Shown: positions 1-9,599, numbered from the stretch's first letter. The stretch is DNA of 64,000 nucleotides from Pseudomonas sp. P8_241 (GCF_034008315.1 NZ_CP125377.1:3174001-3238000), one strand, 5' to 3'. Program-made: numbers and translations. The notes: generated from the sequence alone by a model not told the origin.

Positions 1-89
1 TTGTCAGCCTGTACGGGCAGCGAGACAACCGAGCCCAGTGCGCATCCGGTCAGCAAGAGGCTAAAGATGCTGTTATCAAGTTTCCCCAC
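1..89 (-). CDS. N-terminal part of an exported protein (signal peptide)
   Basis: The reading frame runs leftward off the window edge. A GTG start is preceded by AGAAGGA at good spacing. The 29 visible residues form a short charged start, a hydrophobic core and then SLPVQAD. Two readings are possible: an ordinary Sec signal cut after VQA, or a lipoprotein, because LTGC within the core matches a lipobox. Nothing of the mature protein is visible, so no function is assigned. It follows the pnuC/kinase pair on the same strand after a 330-base gap and could be related, for example as an outer-membrane receptor, but that is only a guess. Confidence 0.55.
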   Translation of the reverse strand, partial: MGKLDNSIFSLLLTGCALGSVVSLPVQAD

Positions 90-418
90 GACGGCAATTC
101 CTTCTGTAAGTGAAACGCTGGCCCTTATCAGCGCTGCGGATAAGAGAGCAGAAGGTGTGCCGCTTTTTGTTTTTCTTGTAAAAACAGTGGGTTGCCTTCA
201 AGTGCCAGGCTGATCAAAAAAGTCTTGTAACGTCGCTGAGACAGAGCCACGCAAAAAACCCCTCCATGCTGGCGGCGTTGCTCGTTAAGAGGGGGGAAGG
301 CAGGGTGTTTCAGTGACTTAACAGTTTCGTGCGGGAGCGTTTGGGAGGCTCTAAATCGAGGGTTTGCGTAGAGGTGGATGTATCAGAAATGGACATTTTT
401 GCTGGAGTGGGCGCCCTG
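90..418. other. Intergenic stretch, 330 bases
   Basis: I see no convincing gene here. It separates the NadR-type kinase gene from the next leftward gene and must hold the end of one transcript and the promoter of the next. The only structure I can point to is a weak leftward terminator-like hairpin around 255-296. Confidence 0.5.
252..297 (-). terminator. Possible terminator after the pnuC/kinase operon
   Basis: Read leftward, a CCCCT arm and an AGGGG arm about 28 bases apart are followed directly by a run of six T. The stem is short and the loop long, so this is weak. Its place, after the kinase stop and before the next start, fits a terminator. Confidence 0.3.
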
Positions 419-943
419 TCAGGCTTCCAGCAATTGCTTCACTGCCTTGAAGGCTGCGTCCTTGCGCTGTACCCAGTCACCTTGCAGTACCCGATATGAC
501 TGGTGGTGCAGTTCAAGCCAGTGTTGGCTTGCCTCGAAAAACGCCAGGCGTTCTGACAGTTGCGGTTGGCAGCGCTGGCCATCGTCATGCCAAGGCACGT
601 TTTCAGGGCTCAGCAGCAAGTGAAGGTCGTAGTGCCGTGCCAGCAATGCTTGTTCGATCCACGCCGGGCAAGCACCAAACAGCGTGCGACTCCACAAAAT
701 ATTGCTCAAGAGGTGCGTATCGAGAATCAGCAGTGGTGGCTGTTTGGCGCGTGCTTCATCTTCCCAGGCCAGCTGCCCCTGTGCGATGGACGGAATGTCG
801 TCGAGGCAGGTTAGTCGGGCTTCACGTTCGATGAAGTGCCGAACATACTCGCCGATCAATATGCCGCCAAATTTGGCGTGAATCTCACTCGAGATCCAGC
901 TTTTACCGCTGGATTCCGGCCCTGCCAATACCAATACCTTCAT
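419..943 (-). CDS. NadR-like ribosylnicotinamide kinase (AAA_28 family)
   Basis: The 174-residue protein opens with a P-loop (GPESSGKS, residues 8-15), as in the C-terminal kinase domain of NadR. That domain phosphorylates nicotinamide riboside to NMN in the cytoplasm. It also has a central LILDTHLLS Walker-B-like strand and a late SPENVPWHDDGQR segment typical of the kinase domain. NadR in enterobacteria also carries a DNA-binding domain and an adenylyltransferase domain, and neither is present. The ATG lies in an ATGA overlap with the stop of pnuC, so the two are probably translationally coupled: PnuC imports the riboside and this kinase traps it. The ATG was preferred over a longer frame because of the overlap and because residue 1 starts the P-loop strand. 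Another small nucleoside kinase role is possible. Confidence 0.8.
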   Translation of the reverse strand: MKVLVLAGPESSGKSWISSEIHAKFGGILIGEYVRHFIEREARLTCLDDIPSIAQGQLAWEDEARAKQPPLLILDTHLLSNILWSRTLFGACPAWIEQALLARHYDLHLLLSPENVPWHDDGQRCQPQLSERLAFFEASQHWLELHHQSYRVLQGDWVQRKDAAFKAVKQLLEA

Positions 944-1503
944 GGGCAAAACACCGGATCGCTGCGCCAGGTACGCCAGCCCTTTACGGCAAGCAGGGCG
1001 AACAAACCATACAAGGCAGCGGTCAGGTACATCCCTTTGTACAAAAACAGGCCGACGAAAATAACGTCCAAAACGATCCACAACGGCCAGCACTGCACGC
1101 GTTTTTGTGCCATCCACCCTTGTGCGACGAGGCTGAAGGCGGTGAGGGCGGCATCGAGCCAGGGCTGGGCCGCGTCGGTCCAGTGCGCCATGGCAGCGCC
1201 CAACAACAGGCTGGCAATCGCGCCAAGTGCGAGCCCCGATGCGACGGCCTGTCCACCCAGACGGCTGACCTCCCGCCCTTGGTGCGCCTCGCCTGCGCGG
1301 GTCCACTGCCACCAGCCGTAGAGCTGTAACGCGGCGTAGATCACTTGCAGCAGCATGTCGGAATACAACTTCACCTCAAAAAAGATCCAACTGTAGATCA
1401 GCACCATCACCAGGCCGATCGGCCAGCACCAGGGGTTCTGTTTGACCGTCAACCAGACGGCAATGACGCCGAGAGTGGCGGCAAACAGTTCAAGCCCGGA
1501 CAT
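940..1503 (-). CDS. pnuC: PnuC-type nicotinamide riboside transporter
   Basis: This 187-residue protein is strongly hydrophobic with about seven membrane segments. It has the PnuC hallmarks near the start (KQNPWCWPIGLV, then FFEVKLYSDMLLQVIYAALQLYGWWQW). PnuC proteins are SWEET-like inner-membrane facilitators for nicotinamide riboside, and some relatives carry thiamine or riboflavin. The neighbouring ribosylnicotinamide kinase argues for nicotinamide riboside. The start was placed at the ATG with AAGGAA seven bases upstream. A possible -10 hexamer (TACAAT read leftward, 1538-1543) sits a short way upstream, without a clear -35. It is first in the operon and overlaps the kinase start by four bases. 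Confidence 0.88.
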   Translation of the reverse strand: MSGLELFAATLGVIAVWLTVKQNPWCWPIGLVMVLIYSWIFFEVKLYSDMLLQVIYAALQLYGWWQWTRAGEAHQGREVSRLGGQAVASGLALGAIASLLLGAAMAHWTDAAQPWLDAALTAFSLVAQGWMAQKRVQCWPLWIVLDVIFVGLFLYKGMYLTAALYGLFALLAVKGWRTWRSDPVFCP

Positions 1504-1591
1504 GGAGGTTCCTTGGTGAAATTGAAGAGGGGGGCGGATTGTACCCAAAATGACGTGGGGATGGCTGGGCGGGGGGGATATCGGATTTTTA

Positions 1592-1689
1592 TAGGAGCGA
1601 ACCTGCTCGCGAAGGCCTCAAGCGCGCTGCGTTTAGCCTGCAAACACGCGTTATCGTTGACGACCATCGCGAGCGAGCTCGCTCCTACA
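1592..1689. repeat. Paired REP palindrome (GAGCGAGC family)
   Basis: Two inverted arms (TAGGAGCGAACCTGCTCGCG and its near complement ending in CTCGCTCCTA) flank about 45 bases. The same arms recur near 37100. The pair lies between the pnuC promoter region and the end of the chemoreceptor gene. It matches the intergenic REP/BIME elements common in Pseudomonas. Confidence 0.85.
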
Positions 1690-1702
1690 GTACAGAGAGG
1701 AG

Positions 1703-3337
1703 TTACACCCGGAATTGCTTGAGCAAGCCGTTCAACTGTTCGCTCAACGCCTTGAGGCGAACGCTCGACGCACTTGACTGCTCAGCGGCCAATGCGGTGC
1801 TGTGGGACAACCCGGCCGCCTGAGTCACGTTCTGGTTGATGTCCTCGACCACATGGGCCTGCTGCAGGGTCGCGCTGGCAATGGATGCATTCAAGCCATT
1901 GAGGTTGCGTAGTGCCTGACCGATGGCGTTCAGGCTTGCGCCGGCCAGTCCCGCCTGTTCGATGGTCAATTGAGAGGCACGGCTGCTGTCTCCAATCACC
2001 TTGACTGCTGCTTCGGAATGATTTTGCAGCCGTTCAATCATCGACTGAATCTCTGCCGTGGATTTCTGCGTGCGCTGGGCCAGCAAGCGGACTTCGTCGG
2101 CCACCACGGCGAAACCACGGCCTTGCTCGCCAGCCCGGGCCGCTTCAATCGCTGCGTTCAAGGCCAGCAGGTTGGTTTGTTCGGCGATCGAGCGGATGAC
2201 CTCCAGAACACTGCCGATCTGAGTACTTTCAGTCGCCAGGGTGCGAATCACGTCCACGGCCTGGTCAATGGTGGAGGACAAGGTGTCGATCTGCTTCAGA
2301 CTGCCATCGATATTGATCTGGCCTTGTTGCGCCTGTGCCTCGGCGTCGCGCATTTCGCTGGCGGCGTGCTCGGCGTTTTTCGCCACATCCTGCACGCCGT
2401 AGGTCACTTCATTGATCGCTGTGGCCACCAACTCCATTTGCTCTGATTGCTGCTGGCTGCGTTGTTGCGCCTGGGCGGCGTCGGTGCCCAGCTCACTGGA
2501 TGACTGACCCAGTGCACTGGCGGACTCCTGCAGTTCGCTGACCACGCGGCGCAATTTAGCGGTGAAGGCATTGAAGTGCCGGGCCAATTGCGTGACTTCG
2601 TCCTGACCATGGGTATCGAGACTGCGGGTCAAATCGCTTTCGCCAGTGGCAATGTTGGCCATGGCGTTCACGGCTTCCTGCAGGGGGTGAACAATGCTGC
2701 GGGCAATCAGGATCACCAGCAGCGCCATGATCAGCGCAATGGCCAGGCCAATCGACGCCGCTTTCCAGACCTGAGCGTAGAACTCGGCCTGCATGTCATC
2801 GATATACACGCCCGAACCGATCACCCAGCCCCAGGGTTCGAACAGCTTCACGTAGGAAGTTTTTTCCACCGGGGCATCAGCGCCGGGCTTCGGCCAGCGG
2901 TAATTGACGATGCCAGCCCCGTTGGACCTGGCCACCGCGACCATTTCGTTGAACACGGCAAAGCCGTCCGGATCACGGATCGCCGAAAGATTCTGTCCAT
3001 CGAGTTTAGGGTTGGCCGGATGCATGATCATCACGGGCGTCAGGTCGTTGATCCAGAAGTAATCGTTCTGGTCATAACGCAGCCCGCGAACGGTAGTCAG
3101 GGCTTGTTTCTGTGCCGCGTCACGGCTGAGTGTGCCGGACGTTTCGAGGTTATGGTAATAACTGAGGATACCGCTGGCGGTCTGCACCACATGCTGGGTT
3201 TTCTGCGCCTTGGCGTGGTACAGGTCATTGTGTATTTGCTTGAGCATCAACAGGCCCAAGGTCAGCAGCATCATCACCGCCACGATCAGGATGACCCACA
3301 AGCGACGGCTGATCGACATATTGCGCAAGCTGTTCAT
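1703..3337 (-). CDS. Methyl-accepting chemotaxis protein with sCache_2 sensor
   Basis: The 544-residue receptor has a first membrane segment near residues 12-31 and a periplasmic sCache_2 domain near 40-185 ([17 protein letters not shown], then [16 protein letters not shown]). A second membrane segment near 190-215, a HAMP domain and the MCP signalling hairpin with tip [19 protein letters not shown] follow. sCache_2 receptors of Pseudomonas often bind small organic acids; the malate receptor CtpM is one example, but the ligand cannot be read from sequence. The protein ends LKQFRV and lacks a C-terminal pentapeptide for docking CheR. The start was put at the ATG after AGGGAG, because it leaves a normal short cytoplasmic tail before the first membrane helix. 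The gene stands alone. Confidence 0.88.
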   Translation of the reverse strand: MNSLRNMSISRRLWVILIVAVMMLLTLGLLMLKQIHNDLYHAKAQKTQHVVQTASGILSYYHNLETSGTLSRDAAQKQALTTVRGLRYDQNDYFWINDLTPVMIMHPANPKLDGQNLSAIRDPDGFAVFNEMVAVARSNGAGIVNYRWPKPGADAPVEKTSYVKLFEPWGWVIGSGVYIDDMQAEFYAQVWKAASIGLAIALIMALLVILIARSIVHPLQEAVNAMANIATGESDLTRSLDTHGQDEVTQLARHFNAFTAKLRRVVSELQESASALGQSSSELGTDAAQAQQRSQQQSEQMELVATAINEVTYGVQDVAKNAEHAASEMRDAEAQAQQGQINIDGSLKQIDTLSSTIDQAVDVIRTLATESTQIGSVLEVIRSIAEQTNLLALNAAIEAARAGEQGRGFAVVADEVRLLAQRTQKSTAEIQSMIERLQNHSEAAVKVIGDSSRASQLTIEQAGLAGASLNAIGQALRNLNGLNASIASATLQQAHVVEDINQNVTQAAGLSHSTALAAEQSSASSVRLKALSEQLNGLLKQFRV

Positions 3338-3471
3338 ACCCCGTTTACTCCCTTTTCTTGTTCTTGTAATAAATCCACGCCAGCATCCAACCACACCTTG
3401 TCCGATGGGCCTATGCGACCTGCGTCGAATAACGCCGCAGCGTTAATCGGACTTGTCTGATAGGATTTCGG

Positions 3472-3521
3472 CCCCGCATCCGAAAACCTGAATTTCACAG
3501 GATATTCAGGGTTCTGCGGGG
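3472..3521. other. Long hairpin upstream of uppP
   Basis: CCCCGCA (3472-3478) pairs with TGCGGGG (3515-3521). Inside it AACCTGAAT (3485-3493) pairs with ATTCAGGGTT (3504-3513), with one bulged G. The apical loop is about ten bases. No T-run follows on either strand, so this is not an ordinary terminator. It lies about 100 bases before the uppP start and could be part of the transcript leader. Confidence 0.5.
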
Positions 3522-3617
3522 AGAAAGACGCGTGGGACTTCAGCTACGCTGATCGCAGTCAACGTTTTGAAAAATACTAACGGGGCATGCCGACGCGCAT
3601 AGCTTTTTGGGGGATTG

Positions 3618-4448
3618 ATGGATCTTTGGACTGCCTTTCAGGCGTTGATACTTGGGGTTGTAGAAGGGCTGACCGAGTTTTTGCCCATTTCCAGTACCGG
3701 GCACCAGATCATCGTGGCCGACTTGCTCGACTTCGGTGGTGAGCGAGCCATGGCTTTCAACATCATCATTCAGCTTGGGGCGATCCTGGCGGTGGTGTGG
3801 GAGTTTCGGCGAAAGATTTTCGACGTGGTCATCGGTTTACCAACCCAGCCAAGCGCCAGGCGCTTTACCGCAAACCTGTTGATTGCCTTCCTGCCCGCCG
3901 TGGTATTGGGCGTAATTTTTGCCGATCTGATCCACGAGTATCTTTTCAACCCGATCACCGTGGCCAGTGCACTGGTCGTGGGCGGCATCATCATGCTGTG
4001 GGCCGAACGCCGTCAGCATGAAGTCCATGCCGAAACGGTCGATGACATCACTTGGAAAGACGCGCTGAAAGTCGGCTTTGCCCAGTGCCTGGCGATGATT
4101 CCGGGGACATCGCGCTCGGGCTCGACCATCATCGGCGGCCTGTTGTTCGGGTTGTCGCGCAAGACCGCTACCGAGTTTTCGTTCTTCCTGGCGATGCCGA
4201 CCATGGTCGGTGCCGCGGTGTATTCGGGTTACAAATACCGTCACCTGTTCGTGCCTGCGGATTTCCCGGTGTTTGCGATTGGTTTCGTCACCGCGTTTAT
4301 CTTCGCGATGATCGCGGTGCGTGGTTTGCTCAAATTCATTGCCAGTCACAGCTATGCGGTGTTTGCCTGGTATCGCATCGGGTTCGGCTTGCTGATCCTG
4401 GCCACCTGGCAATTCGGCTGGGTCGACTGGACTGCCGCCAAACCATGA
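3618..4448 (+). CDS. uppP: Undecaprenyl-diphosphatase
   Basis: This 276-residue polytopic membrane protein has both signature loops of the UppP/BacA family: [14 protein letters not shown] near residue 17 and PGTSRSG near residue 160. The enzyme removes a phosphate from undecaprenyl diphosphate at the periplasmic face, recycling the lipid carrier for peptidoglycan and other polymers. It also gives low-level bacitracin resistance. The ATG was chosen over the TTG just before it, with a GGGGGGA ribosome site upstream. Its stop overlaps the ATG of the DUF1294 gene (ATGA), so the two are coupled. A long hairpin lies in the upstream region. Confidence 0.95.
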   Translation: MDLWTAFQALILGVVEGLTEFLPISSTGHQIIVADLLDFGGERAMAFNIIIQLGAILAVVWEFRRKIFDVVIGLPTQPSARRFTANLLIAFLPAVVLGVIFADLIHEYLFNPITVASALVVGGIIMLWAERRQHEVHAETVDDITWKDALKVGFAQCLAMIPGTSRSGSTIIGGLLFGLSRKTATEFSFFLAMPTMVGAAVYSGYKYRHLFVPADFPVFAIGFVTAFIFAMIAVRGLLKFIASHSYAVFAWYRIGFGLLILATWQFGWVDWTAAKP

Positions 4449-4873
4449 GTGACTCCCGCACGCGCAATAATCCCGGGCGTCAGCCCGGAGGCCAGATCCG
4501 CAATCCCCGGCTGAAATGGCTGGTGTTCGTCATTCTATGTGCGTTGCCGTTGTGGGGTTCGATGTCGTTATGGCTGCGCGGGGTTTCGCTGATTCCCCTG
4601 GCAGCCTACGGCATCATCAGTGTTGTGACGTTAGCGCTGTACTGGAGCGACAAGCGCAAGGCAGTTGCGGATCAATGGCGCACGCCGGAAAACGTGCTGC
4701 ATGCGCTGGAATTCGCGGGTGGCTGGCCGGGCGCTTTACTGGCTCAGCAAGTATTGCGGCACAAAACCCGCAAGGTTTCGTTTCAACTGGTGTTCTGGAT
4801 CATCGTGCTGTTGCACCAGGTGTTCTGGATCGACATGTTGTTCCTCGGCGCACACCTGTTCGCGTTGTTCTGA
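4445..4873 (+). CDS. DUF1294 family membrane protein
   Basis: A 142-residue protein with a basic, disordered N-terminus and about three hydrophobic segments. The typical DUF1294 core is visible: [25 protein letters not shown], then [19 protein letters not shown] and [13 protein letters not shown]. In other proteins this domain is often fused behind a cold-shock domain; here it is free-standing. The function of the family is unknown. The ATG overlaps the uppP stop by four bases, so the gene is probably made from the uppP transcript. Confidence 0.85.
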   Translation: MSDSRTRNNPGRQPGGQIRNPRLKWLVFVILCALPLWGSMSLWLRGVSLIPLAAYGIISVVTLALYWSDKRKAVADQWRTPENVLHALEFAGGWPGALLAQQVLRHKTRKVSFQLVFWIIVLLHQVFWIDMLFLGAHLFALF

Positions 4874-5236
4874 TCAATCGAGCAACAACCCCACCTGGGT
4901 GCGCTTGGGCAGTTTGCTCACCACCAATTGGTGGGAGCGCTGCAACAAGCCTTGCAGCTCTTCACGGCCCAACGGGTAGGGCAGTTCCATGATGATCCAT
5001 TGGGCGCGTGCCAGATAAGGCGCCGGATGGATTCCCGGACGGTCGCAATGGCCAAGAAACAGATCCTTATCGACCTTGAACGCCAGGGACGAACCCCTTA
5101 GTCCCTGCAAGGCGAACATCTTGTTCCCCGCAATCGAAAACACTCGCACGCCACCCCATTTGTAATCCTCCCGCGCACCGGGCAGGGTCAGGCAGAATAC
5201 CGCGACATCCTCTTCGCTCATGCGTCCAGCCTTCAT
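4874..5236 (-). CDS. MmcQ/YjbR family protein
   Basis: A 120-residue protein of the MmcQ/YjbR fold. Family features include the start EEDVAVFCLTLPGARED, the middle KMFALQGLRGSSLAFKVD, and the late YLARAQWIIMELPYPLGREELQGLLQRSHQLV. These small proteins resemble a DNA-binding fold, but their role is unknown. The chosen ATG overlaps the stop of the LysR gene (ATGA) behind GGAGAG. A second ATG five codons later, behind AAGG, would also suit the family and cannot be excluded. It is convergent with, and touches, the DUF1294 gene end. Confidence 0.82.
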   Translation of the reverse strand: MKAGRMSEEDVAVFCLTLPGAREDYKWGGVRVFSIAGNKMFALQGLRGSSLAFKVDKDLFLGHCDRPGIHPAPYLARAQWIIMELPYPLGREELQGLLQRSHQLVVSKLPKRTQVGLLLD

Positions 5237-6141
5237 AGTAATCGCTCTCCACAGGCATTGAAGGATTCGACCAGATGATCGATCCAGGCGCGTACGGCCG
5301 GCATCACGCCGCGTCGATGAGGGTACACCGCCTGCAACCAGCCGCCAGGCAGCGACCACTCGGGCAGCAATTGCACCAGTGAACCGCTGGCCAGTTCCTG
5401 TTCGCAATACATCATCGGCAGCATTGTAAAGCCGAGTCCGGCGAGGGTGCTGGCCTTGCGAACGATAAAGTCATCGATGCCCAGGCGAGCTTCCATCGCA
5501 AGCTCGAAGCTTTTGCCTTGCTGGTCCAGCAGGCGGATATGCATCAACCGATCGGCTTCGAGGGCGCCCAACACCGGAAGGCTTTTCAAGTCTTCGGGGT
5601 GATTGATCTCACGGCCAAGCAGGAACCCCGGGCTGGCAACCAACAACATCTGCGCCTGACGCAAGCGTCGGGTCACCAGCAGCGGATCTTCATCACCCAA
5701 CTCGCGCACCCGCAATGCGACATCTATACCTTCGTTCACCAGGTCGACGCGGCGATTGAGCAGCATGACTTCCAGTTGCACCTGCGGGAATCGCTCGAGG
5801 AAGTCGCTGATCACACCCGGCAGAATTTCGTGAGCCAGTCCCACCGGACAGGACACCCGCAGACGTCCACGGGGCTCGCTGGACATGCTCGCCACCGCCT
5901 CGTCGGCCATTTCCGCTTCCAGCAGCATGGCTTGGCAGTGCCGCAGATAGCGTTCGCCTACGGCCGTCAGCTTCAACTGGCGGGTGGTGCGTTGCAGTAG
6001 ACGAGCGCCCAGGCGTTCCTCCAGCTCGGCGATTCGACGCGACAGTCGCGACTTGGGAATCCCCAGCAAACGCCCGGCCGCCGCGAAGCCACCGGCTTCC
6101 ACCACCTTGGCGAAGTAATAAAGGTCGTTCAGGTCTTGCAT
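5233..6141 (-). CDS. LysR-type transcriptional regulator
   Basis: The 302-residue protein opens with the LysR winged helix ([40 protein letters not shown]) and continues with a substrate-binding domain ([30 protein letters not shown]). The sequence is of the CrgA/AaeR-like group often found beside quinone or azo reductases. It is divergent from azoR with 129 bases between the starts, so it most likely controls that gene and its own promoter. Its stop overlaps the MmcQ start. The effector is unknown. Confidence 0.9.
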   Translation of the reverse strand: MQDLNDLYYFAKVVEAGGFAAAGRLLGIPKSRLSRRIAELEERLGARLLQRTTRQLKLTAVGERYLRHCQAMLLEAEMADEAVASMSSEPRGRLRVSCPVGLAHEILPGVISDFLERFPQVQLEVMLLNRRVDLVNEGIDVALRVRELGDEDPLLVTRRLRQAQMLLVASPGFLLGREINHPEDLKSLPVLGALEADRLMHIRLLDQQGKSFELAMEARLGIDDFIVRKASTLAGLGFTMLPMMYCEQELASGSLVQLLPEWSLPGGWLQAVYPHRRGVMPAVRAWIDHLVESFNACGERLL

Positions 6142-6270
6142 GAGGGTTACCTGATTGTTCTATGTGTGAGACAAACTATCGCATTGTTGCCATCTAATCA
6201 GCCATTGGTTTCATCTGTAGGATTGTTTCCATCAGGTCGCCCGGTTGCGATCCTCACTTGGAGATCCCAC

Positions 6271-6882
6271 ATGAAACTGCTGCATATCGATTCGAGCATT
6301 CTTGGCGACAACTCGGCTTCCCGTCAGTTGAGCGGCGAAGTCGTTAAAGCCTGGCAATCCGCCGAACCAAGCGCCGTAGTGACCTACCGCGACCTGGCCG
6401 CTGATGCCATCAGCCATTTCTCTGCCACAACCCTGGTTGCTGCTGGCACTACCGCTGAATTGCGCAACGCCGCTCAACAGCACGAAGCCGACCTGAGTGC
6501 CCAGACCCTGGCCGAATTCCTCGCCGCCGATGCCGTTGTGATTGCAGCTCCGATGTATAACTTCACTATCCCGACGCAATTGAAGGCGTGGATCGACCGC
6601 ATTGCCGTTGCCGGCCAGACCTTCCGTTACACCGAAGCGGGTCCTGAAGGCCTGTGCGGTGGCAAGAAAGTCGTAATTGTTTCGACCTCCGGTGGCATAC
6701 ACGCCGGTCAGGCAACTGGTGTTGCCCACGAAGAATATTTGAAGCTGTTGTTCGGTTTCATCGGCATCACCGACGTTGAAATCGTCCGTGCCGAGGGCCT
6801 GGCTTATGGTGATGAAGTGCGCAACAAAGCAATGAGCGACGCTCACACGCGAATCAGCGAGCAGTTGTTCGCTGCAGCGTAA
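6271..6882 (+). CDS. azoR: FMN-dependent NADH-azoreductase
   Basis: The 203-residue flavodoxin-like protein has the AzoR signatures: [19 protein letters not shown] at the N-terminus (FMN phosphate loop), [18 protein letters not shown] in the middle and STSGGIHAG near residue 140. The family transfers electrons from NADH to quinones and azo compounds in the cytoplasm and protects against electrophilic quinones. GGAG lies eight bases upstream of the ATG. It is divergent from a LysR regulator, the usual arrangement for thiol- or quinone-responsive control. A terminator follows at 6921. Confidence 0.92.
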   Translation: MKLLHIDSSILGDNSASRQLSGEVVKAWQSAEPSAVVTYRDLAADAISHFSATTLVAAGTTAELRNAAQQHEADLSAQTLAEFLAADAVVIAAPMYNFTIPTQLKAWIDRIAVAGQTFRYTEAGPEGLCGGKKVVIVSTSGGIHAGQATGVAHEEYLKLLFGFIGITDVEIVRAEGLAYGDEVRNKAMSDAHTRISEQLFAAA

Positions 6883-6920
6883 GCCCTGCGTAAAGAAGCT
6901 CAACCGCTCAGGTAAAGCCT

Positions 6921-6970
6921 CAAAAAACTCTGTATTCTGGATGCGCAAGTACCAGATGCGGAGTTTTTTG
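6921..6970 (+). terminator. Intrinsic terminator after azoR
   Basis: AAAAAACTC at 6922-6930 pairs with GAGTTTTTT at 6961-6969, with an inner stem TCTGG/CCAGA. The T-run ends the structure. It lies about 40 bases after the azoR stop. Confidence 0.8.
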
Positions 6971-7051
6971 TTTCTGGTCGTTACAGATTGTGGCCCGAGT
7001 TATGCAGTCGAGGGTTAGCGTCTCCGGTCCGGTAACAAGGTGGGGCATCCC

Positions 7052-8089
7052 ATGGTGCGTCTTTGTGCAACATTGCTGATTTGCCTGCTTGGCAGCCTGA
7101 TTACTGTGCACGCTGCACCTGCTTCGCATCCTCGCTGGAGCGTCGGCTTCCATGAAATGAGCTTTCTTGATCCGCTGGACCTGCAACCGATGCGCGCCAT
7201 CGCGTTCTATCCTTCCAGCGACCGGGAGCACACCAGCAAGCTAGAGGGGTACACCGTCGAAGCCGGGGAAGACACCAAAGTCGCCATCGGCCGCTTTCCG
7301 ATGCTCATGCTCTCCCACGGCAACACCGGCACCCCGTTGGCCCTGCACGACCTTGCGACATCGCTGGCGCGCAAAGGCTTTGTGGTGGTGGCGGTGATCC
7401 ATCCCGGTGACAACTCCAAAGACCACAGCCGACTCGGTACATTGAGTAACCTCTATGGTCGGCCGATACAGATTTCCGAAGCTATCACCGCCACCTTGGG
7501 AGACCGCATGCTCGCGCCGTTCGTCAATGCCGATCAAGTGGGCGTGATTGGTTATTCGGCAGGGGGCGAGACGGCGCTGATTCTGTCCGGCGCGACGCCG
7601 GATCTGGATCGCCTGCGGCGTTATTGCGAAGAGCGCCCGGATGATCGCGATGCCTGCAATACCAAAGGCGAGCTGATTGTCGATCGCGATGACTTGCAAC
7701 CCGTCGCAGATCCACGGGTCCACGCCCTGATGTTGATGGCACCCTTGAGCCTGAAGTTTGGCCGCCAAACCCTGGCCGACGTGCACGTGCCGGTGCTGCT
7801 TTACAGTGGCGATGGCGACAAATTGGTGGCGGTGGATAAGAATGCCGCCGCGCTTGCGCGCAAACTGCCTGTAGCGCCAGACTTCAAATTATTGGCCGGG
7901 GCAGGGCACTTCGTGTTCATGGCGCCGTGCAATGATGAGCAAATCGTGATCATGCCTGCGCTGTGCACCGATGCCGATGGCGTTGACCGTGAAGACATTC
8001 ACCGCAGTCTCATTTCCGAAGCCGGCAGCTTCTTCACTCGCACCTTGGGCCGGTCGACCCGGGCCGGGATGCAAACGGCGGATCAGTAG
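7052..8089 (+). CDS. Secreted alpha/beta hydrolase (dienelactone-hydrolase-like)
   Basis: The 345-residue protein starts with a Sec signal (VRLCATLLICLLGSLITVHAAPA). It carries an alpha/beta hydrolase fold with nucleophile elbow GYSAGGE, a possible acid in SGDGDKL and a catalytic histidine in GAGHFVF. The oxyanion region MLMLSHGNTGTPLALHDLA resembles platelet-activating-factor acetylhydrolase/dienelactone-hydrolase-like enzymes. The substrate cannot be told. A GTG twelve bases earlier is an alternative start, but the ATG has GTGGGG at better spacing and gives a clean signal peptide. It stands alone, with a REP palindrome directly after the stop. Confidence 0.8.
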   Translation: MVRLCATLLICLLGSLITVHAAPASHPRWSVGFHEMSFLDPLDLQPMRAIAFYPSSDREHTSKLEGYTVEAGEDTKVAIGRFPMLMLSHGNTGTPLALHDLATSLARKGFVVVAVIHPGDNSKDHSRLGTLSNLYGRPIQISEAITATLGDRMLAPFVNADQVGVIGYSAGGETALILSGATPDLDRLRRYCEERPDDRDACNTKGELIVDRDDLQPVADPRVHALMLMAPLSLKFGRQTLADVHVPVLLYSGDGDKLVAVDKNAAALARKLPVAPDFKLLAGAGHFVFMAPCNDEQIVIMPALCTDADGVDREDIHRSLISEAGSFFTRTLGRSTRAGMQTADQ

Positions 8090-8091
8090 TT

Positions 8092-8158
8092 AAAAGATCG
8101 CAGCCTTCGGCAGCGCCTACACATTTACCGTAGGAGCTGCCGAAGGCTGCGATCTTTT
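8092..8158. repeat. REP palindrome (GATCGCAGCC family)
   Basis: AAAAGATCGCAGCCTTCGGC is mirrored by GCCGAAGGCTGCGATCTTTT, with only about 27 bases between the arms. The flanking A and T runs on both sides mean it can also end transcription from both converging genes. The same element recurs at 57833-57909. Confidence 0.9.
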
Positions 8159-8171
8159 GATTTTCTGCTCT

Positions 8172-9359
8172 TCAAGTTTCGGCGCGCCGTTTGAGCCACA
8201 ACGTCAAACCCAACCCCGTCACCGACAACAACGCTGCGCTGAAGAAAATCCACGAGTACCCCAGATTCAGCGCAACGGCGCCCATCAGCGGGCCGGCAAT
8301 TGCCAGTGCCAGGTCAAAGAACACGGCATAGGCACTCAGCCCCGCACCGCGGCTGGCGCTGGGGACCTGCTTGATAGCTTCGACGCCGAGTGCCGGATAC
8401 ACCAGCGACAGGCCGAAACCGGTCAGCCCGGCGCCAAGCAAGGCGTAACCGGTTGAAGGTGCAAGCCACAGCAGGACCAGACCAACCGTCTCGATACACA
8501 TACAGGCAATGGCAGATGTGAAGCCGCCGAAGCGGCTGATGCTGGAAATGAACAGCAGCCGCGACACAATGAAGCACACGCCGAACACGCTCAGACAATA
8601 AGCCGCACCGCTCCAGCCACGACTGACGTAATACAGGGTGATGAATGTTGTGAGGGTGCCATAGCCGATGGAGGCCAGGCTCAAGCTCGCGCCAAACGGC
8701 GCGATGCGCCCGAACACGGCCCAGAAGGGCAGGCGCTCACCACGAATCACAGGCACTGACGGTTTGTTGCGAATCAGTAGCAACGCAGCCAGGGCCAGCA
8801 GCGACAGCGCAATCCCGAGACTGGCAAACCCGAGTTGCCCGACCATCACCACGCCCAGCGGCGCGCCGATGGCAATCGCTCCGTATGAAGCAATGCCGTT
8901 CCAGGATATCGACCGCGCCGTGTGTTCCCCGCCCACTTGGCCCATGCACCAACTGATGGTGCCGACGCCGATCAACCCTTGAGCGACCCCGAGCAGCAGG
9001 CGCCCGGCGAGGAGGATCAACAGACTGAGCAGGGGAAAACTTTGCAGCAAGGTCGAGAGCAATGTCAGCGCGCCACTCAACACGATCCCTGACAAGCCAT
9101 AAATAATGGCGCGCTTGGTTCCGATACTGTCCGACATGCGACCTGCCATGGGGCGGCTCAGCAAAGTGGCGAGGTATTGGGAACCGATGGTCAGCCCCGC
9201 GACAATGGCGCTGAACCCGAGCTGTTCGTGGACATAACCTGGCAATACCGCTATCGGCAAGCCGATGCAGAGGAAGGCAATAAAGGTATAGAAGACGATG
9301 GAGACGATCTGCAGGGTGATCGCCATGGAGCTTTGCGGAGGCAATTGCTGCACAGACAT
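8172..9359 (-). CDS. MFS transporter (YhhS/YfcJ-like)
   Basis: The 395-residue protein has twelve predicted membrane helices and the MFS loop motif RPMAGRMSDSIGTKRAI between helices 2 and 3. The start, with FIAFLCIGLPIAVLPGYVHEQLGFSAIVAGLTIGSQYLATLLSRP, matches the YhhS/YfcJ group of arabinose-efflux-like permeases. Substrates of this group are poorly known. It faces the hydrolase gene across a REP palindrome and has no obvious regulator beside it. Confidence 0.87.
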   Translation of the reverse strand: MSVQQLPPQSSMAITLQIVSIVFYTFIAFLCIGLPIAVLPGYVHEQLGFSAIVAGLTIGSQYLATLLSRPMAGRMSDSIGTKRAIIYGLSGIVLSGALTLLSTLLQSFPLLSLLILLAGRLLLGVAQGLIGVGTISWCMGQVGGEHTARSISWNGIASYGAIAIGAPLGVVMVGQLGFASLGIALSLLALAALLLIRNKPSVPVIRGERLPFWAVFGRIAPFGASLSLASIGYGTLTTFITLYYVSRGWSGAAYCLSVFGVCFIVSRLLFISSISRFGGFTSAIACMCIETVGLVLLWLAPSTGYALLGAGLTGFGLSLVYPALGVEAIKQVPSASRGAGLSAYAVFFDLALAIAGPLMGAVALNLGYSWIFFSAALLSVTGLGLTLWLKRRAET

Positions 9360-9507
9360 GAGGGCTCGTTCGCGGGCGGCGGTGGGAGAGTTCCATCATG
9401 GCGCGGCGTTGCAATAAAAGAAAGCACGCTAACGATTAAAACATCGCCGCCTTCGGCAGCTACAGTGGTCTTCAGTGCACACAGAATCCGTGCTCGACAA
9501 GTATCCC

Positions 9508-9599
9508 TTGTAGGAGCCGGCTTGCCGGCGAAGGGGTCGGTACATCCAACATCGATGGTGACTGACACACCGCTTTCGCTGGCAAGCCAACTCCTACGA
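9508..9599. repeat. Paired REP palindrome (GGCTTGCCGGCGAA family)
   Basis: TGTAGGAGCCGGCTTGCCGG at one end is mirrored by CGCTGGCAAGCCAACTCCTA at the other, in inverted orientation about 45 bases apart. Similar arms form the repeat at 54240-54309. Confidence 0.85.

Noticed and set aside
1..213. 70-codon rightward open frame at the window edge
   Set aside because: The opposite strand gives a signal peptide with a proper ribosome site. The rightward frame shows no protein-like features.
6142..6270. Specific LysR box between the regulator and azoR
   Set aside because: Repeated ATTGTT words occur, but no clear T-N11-A dyad could be fixed by eye.
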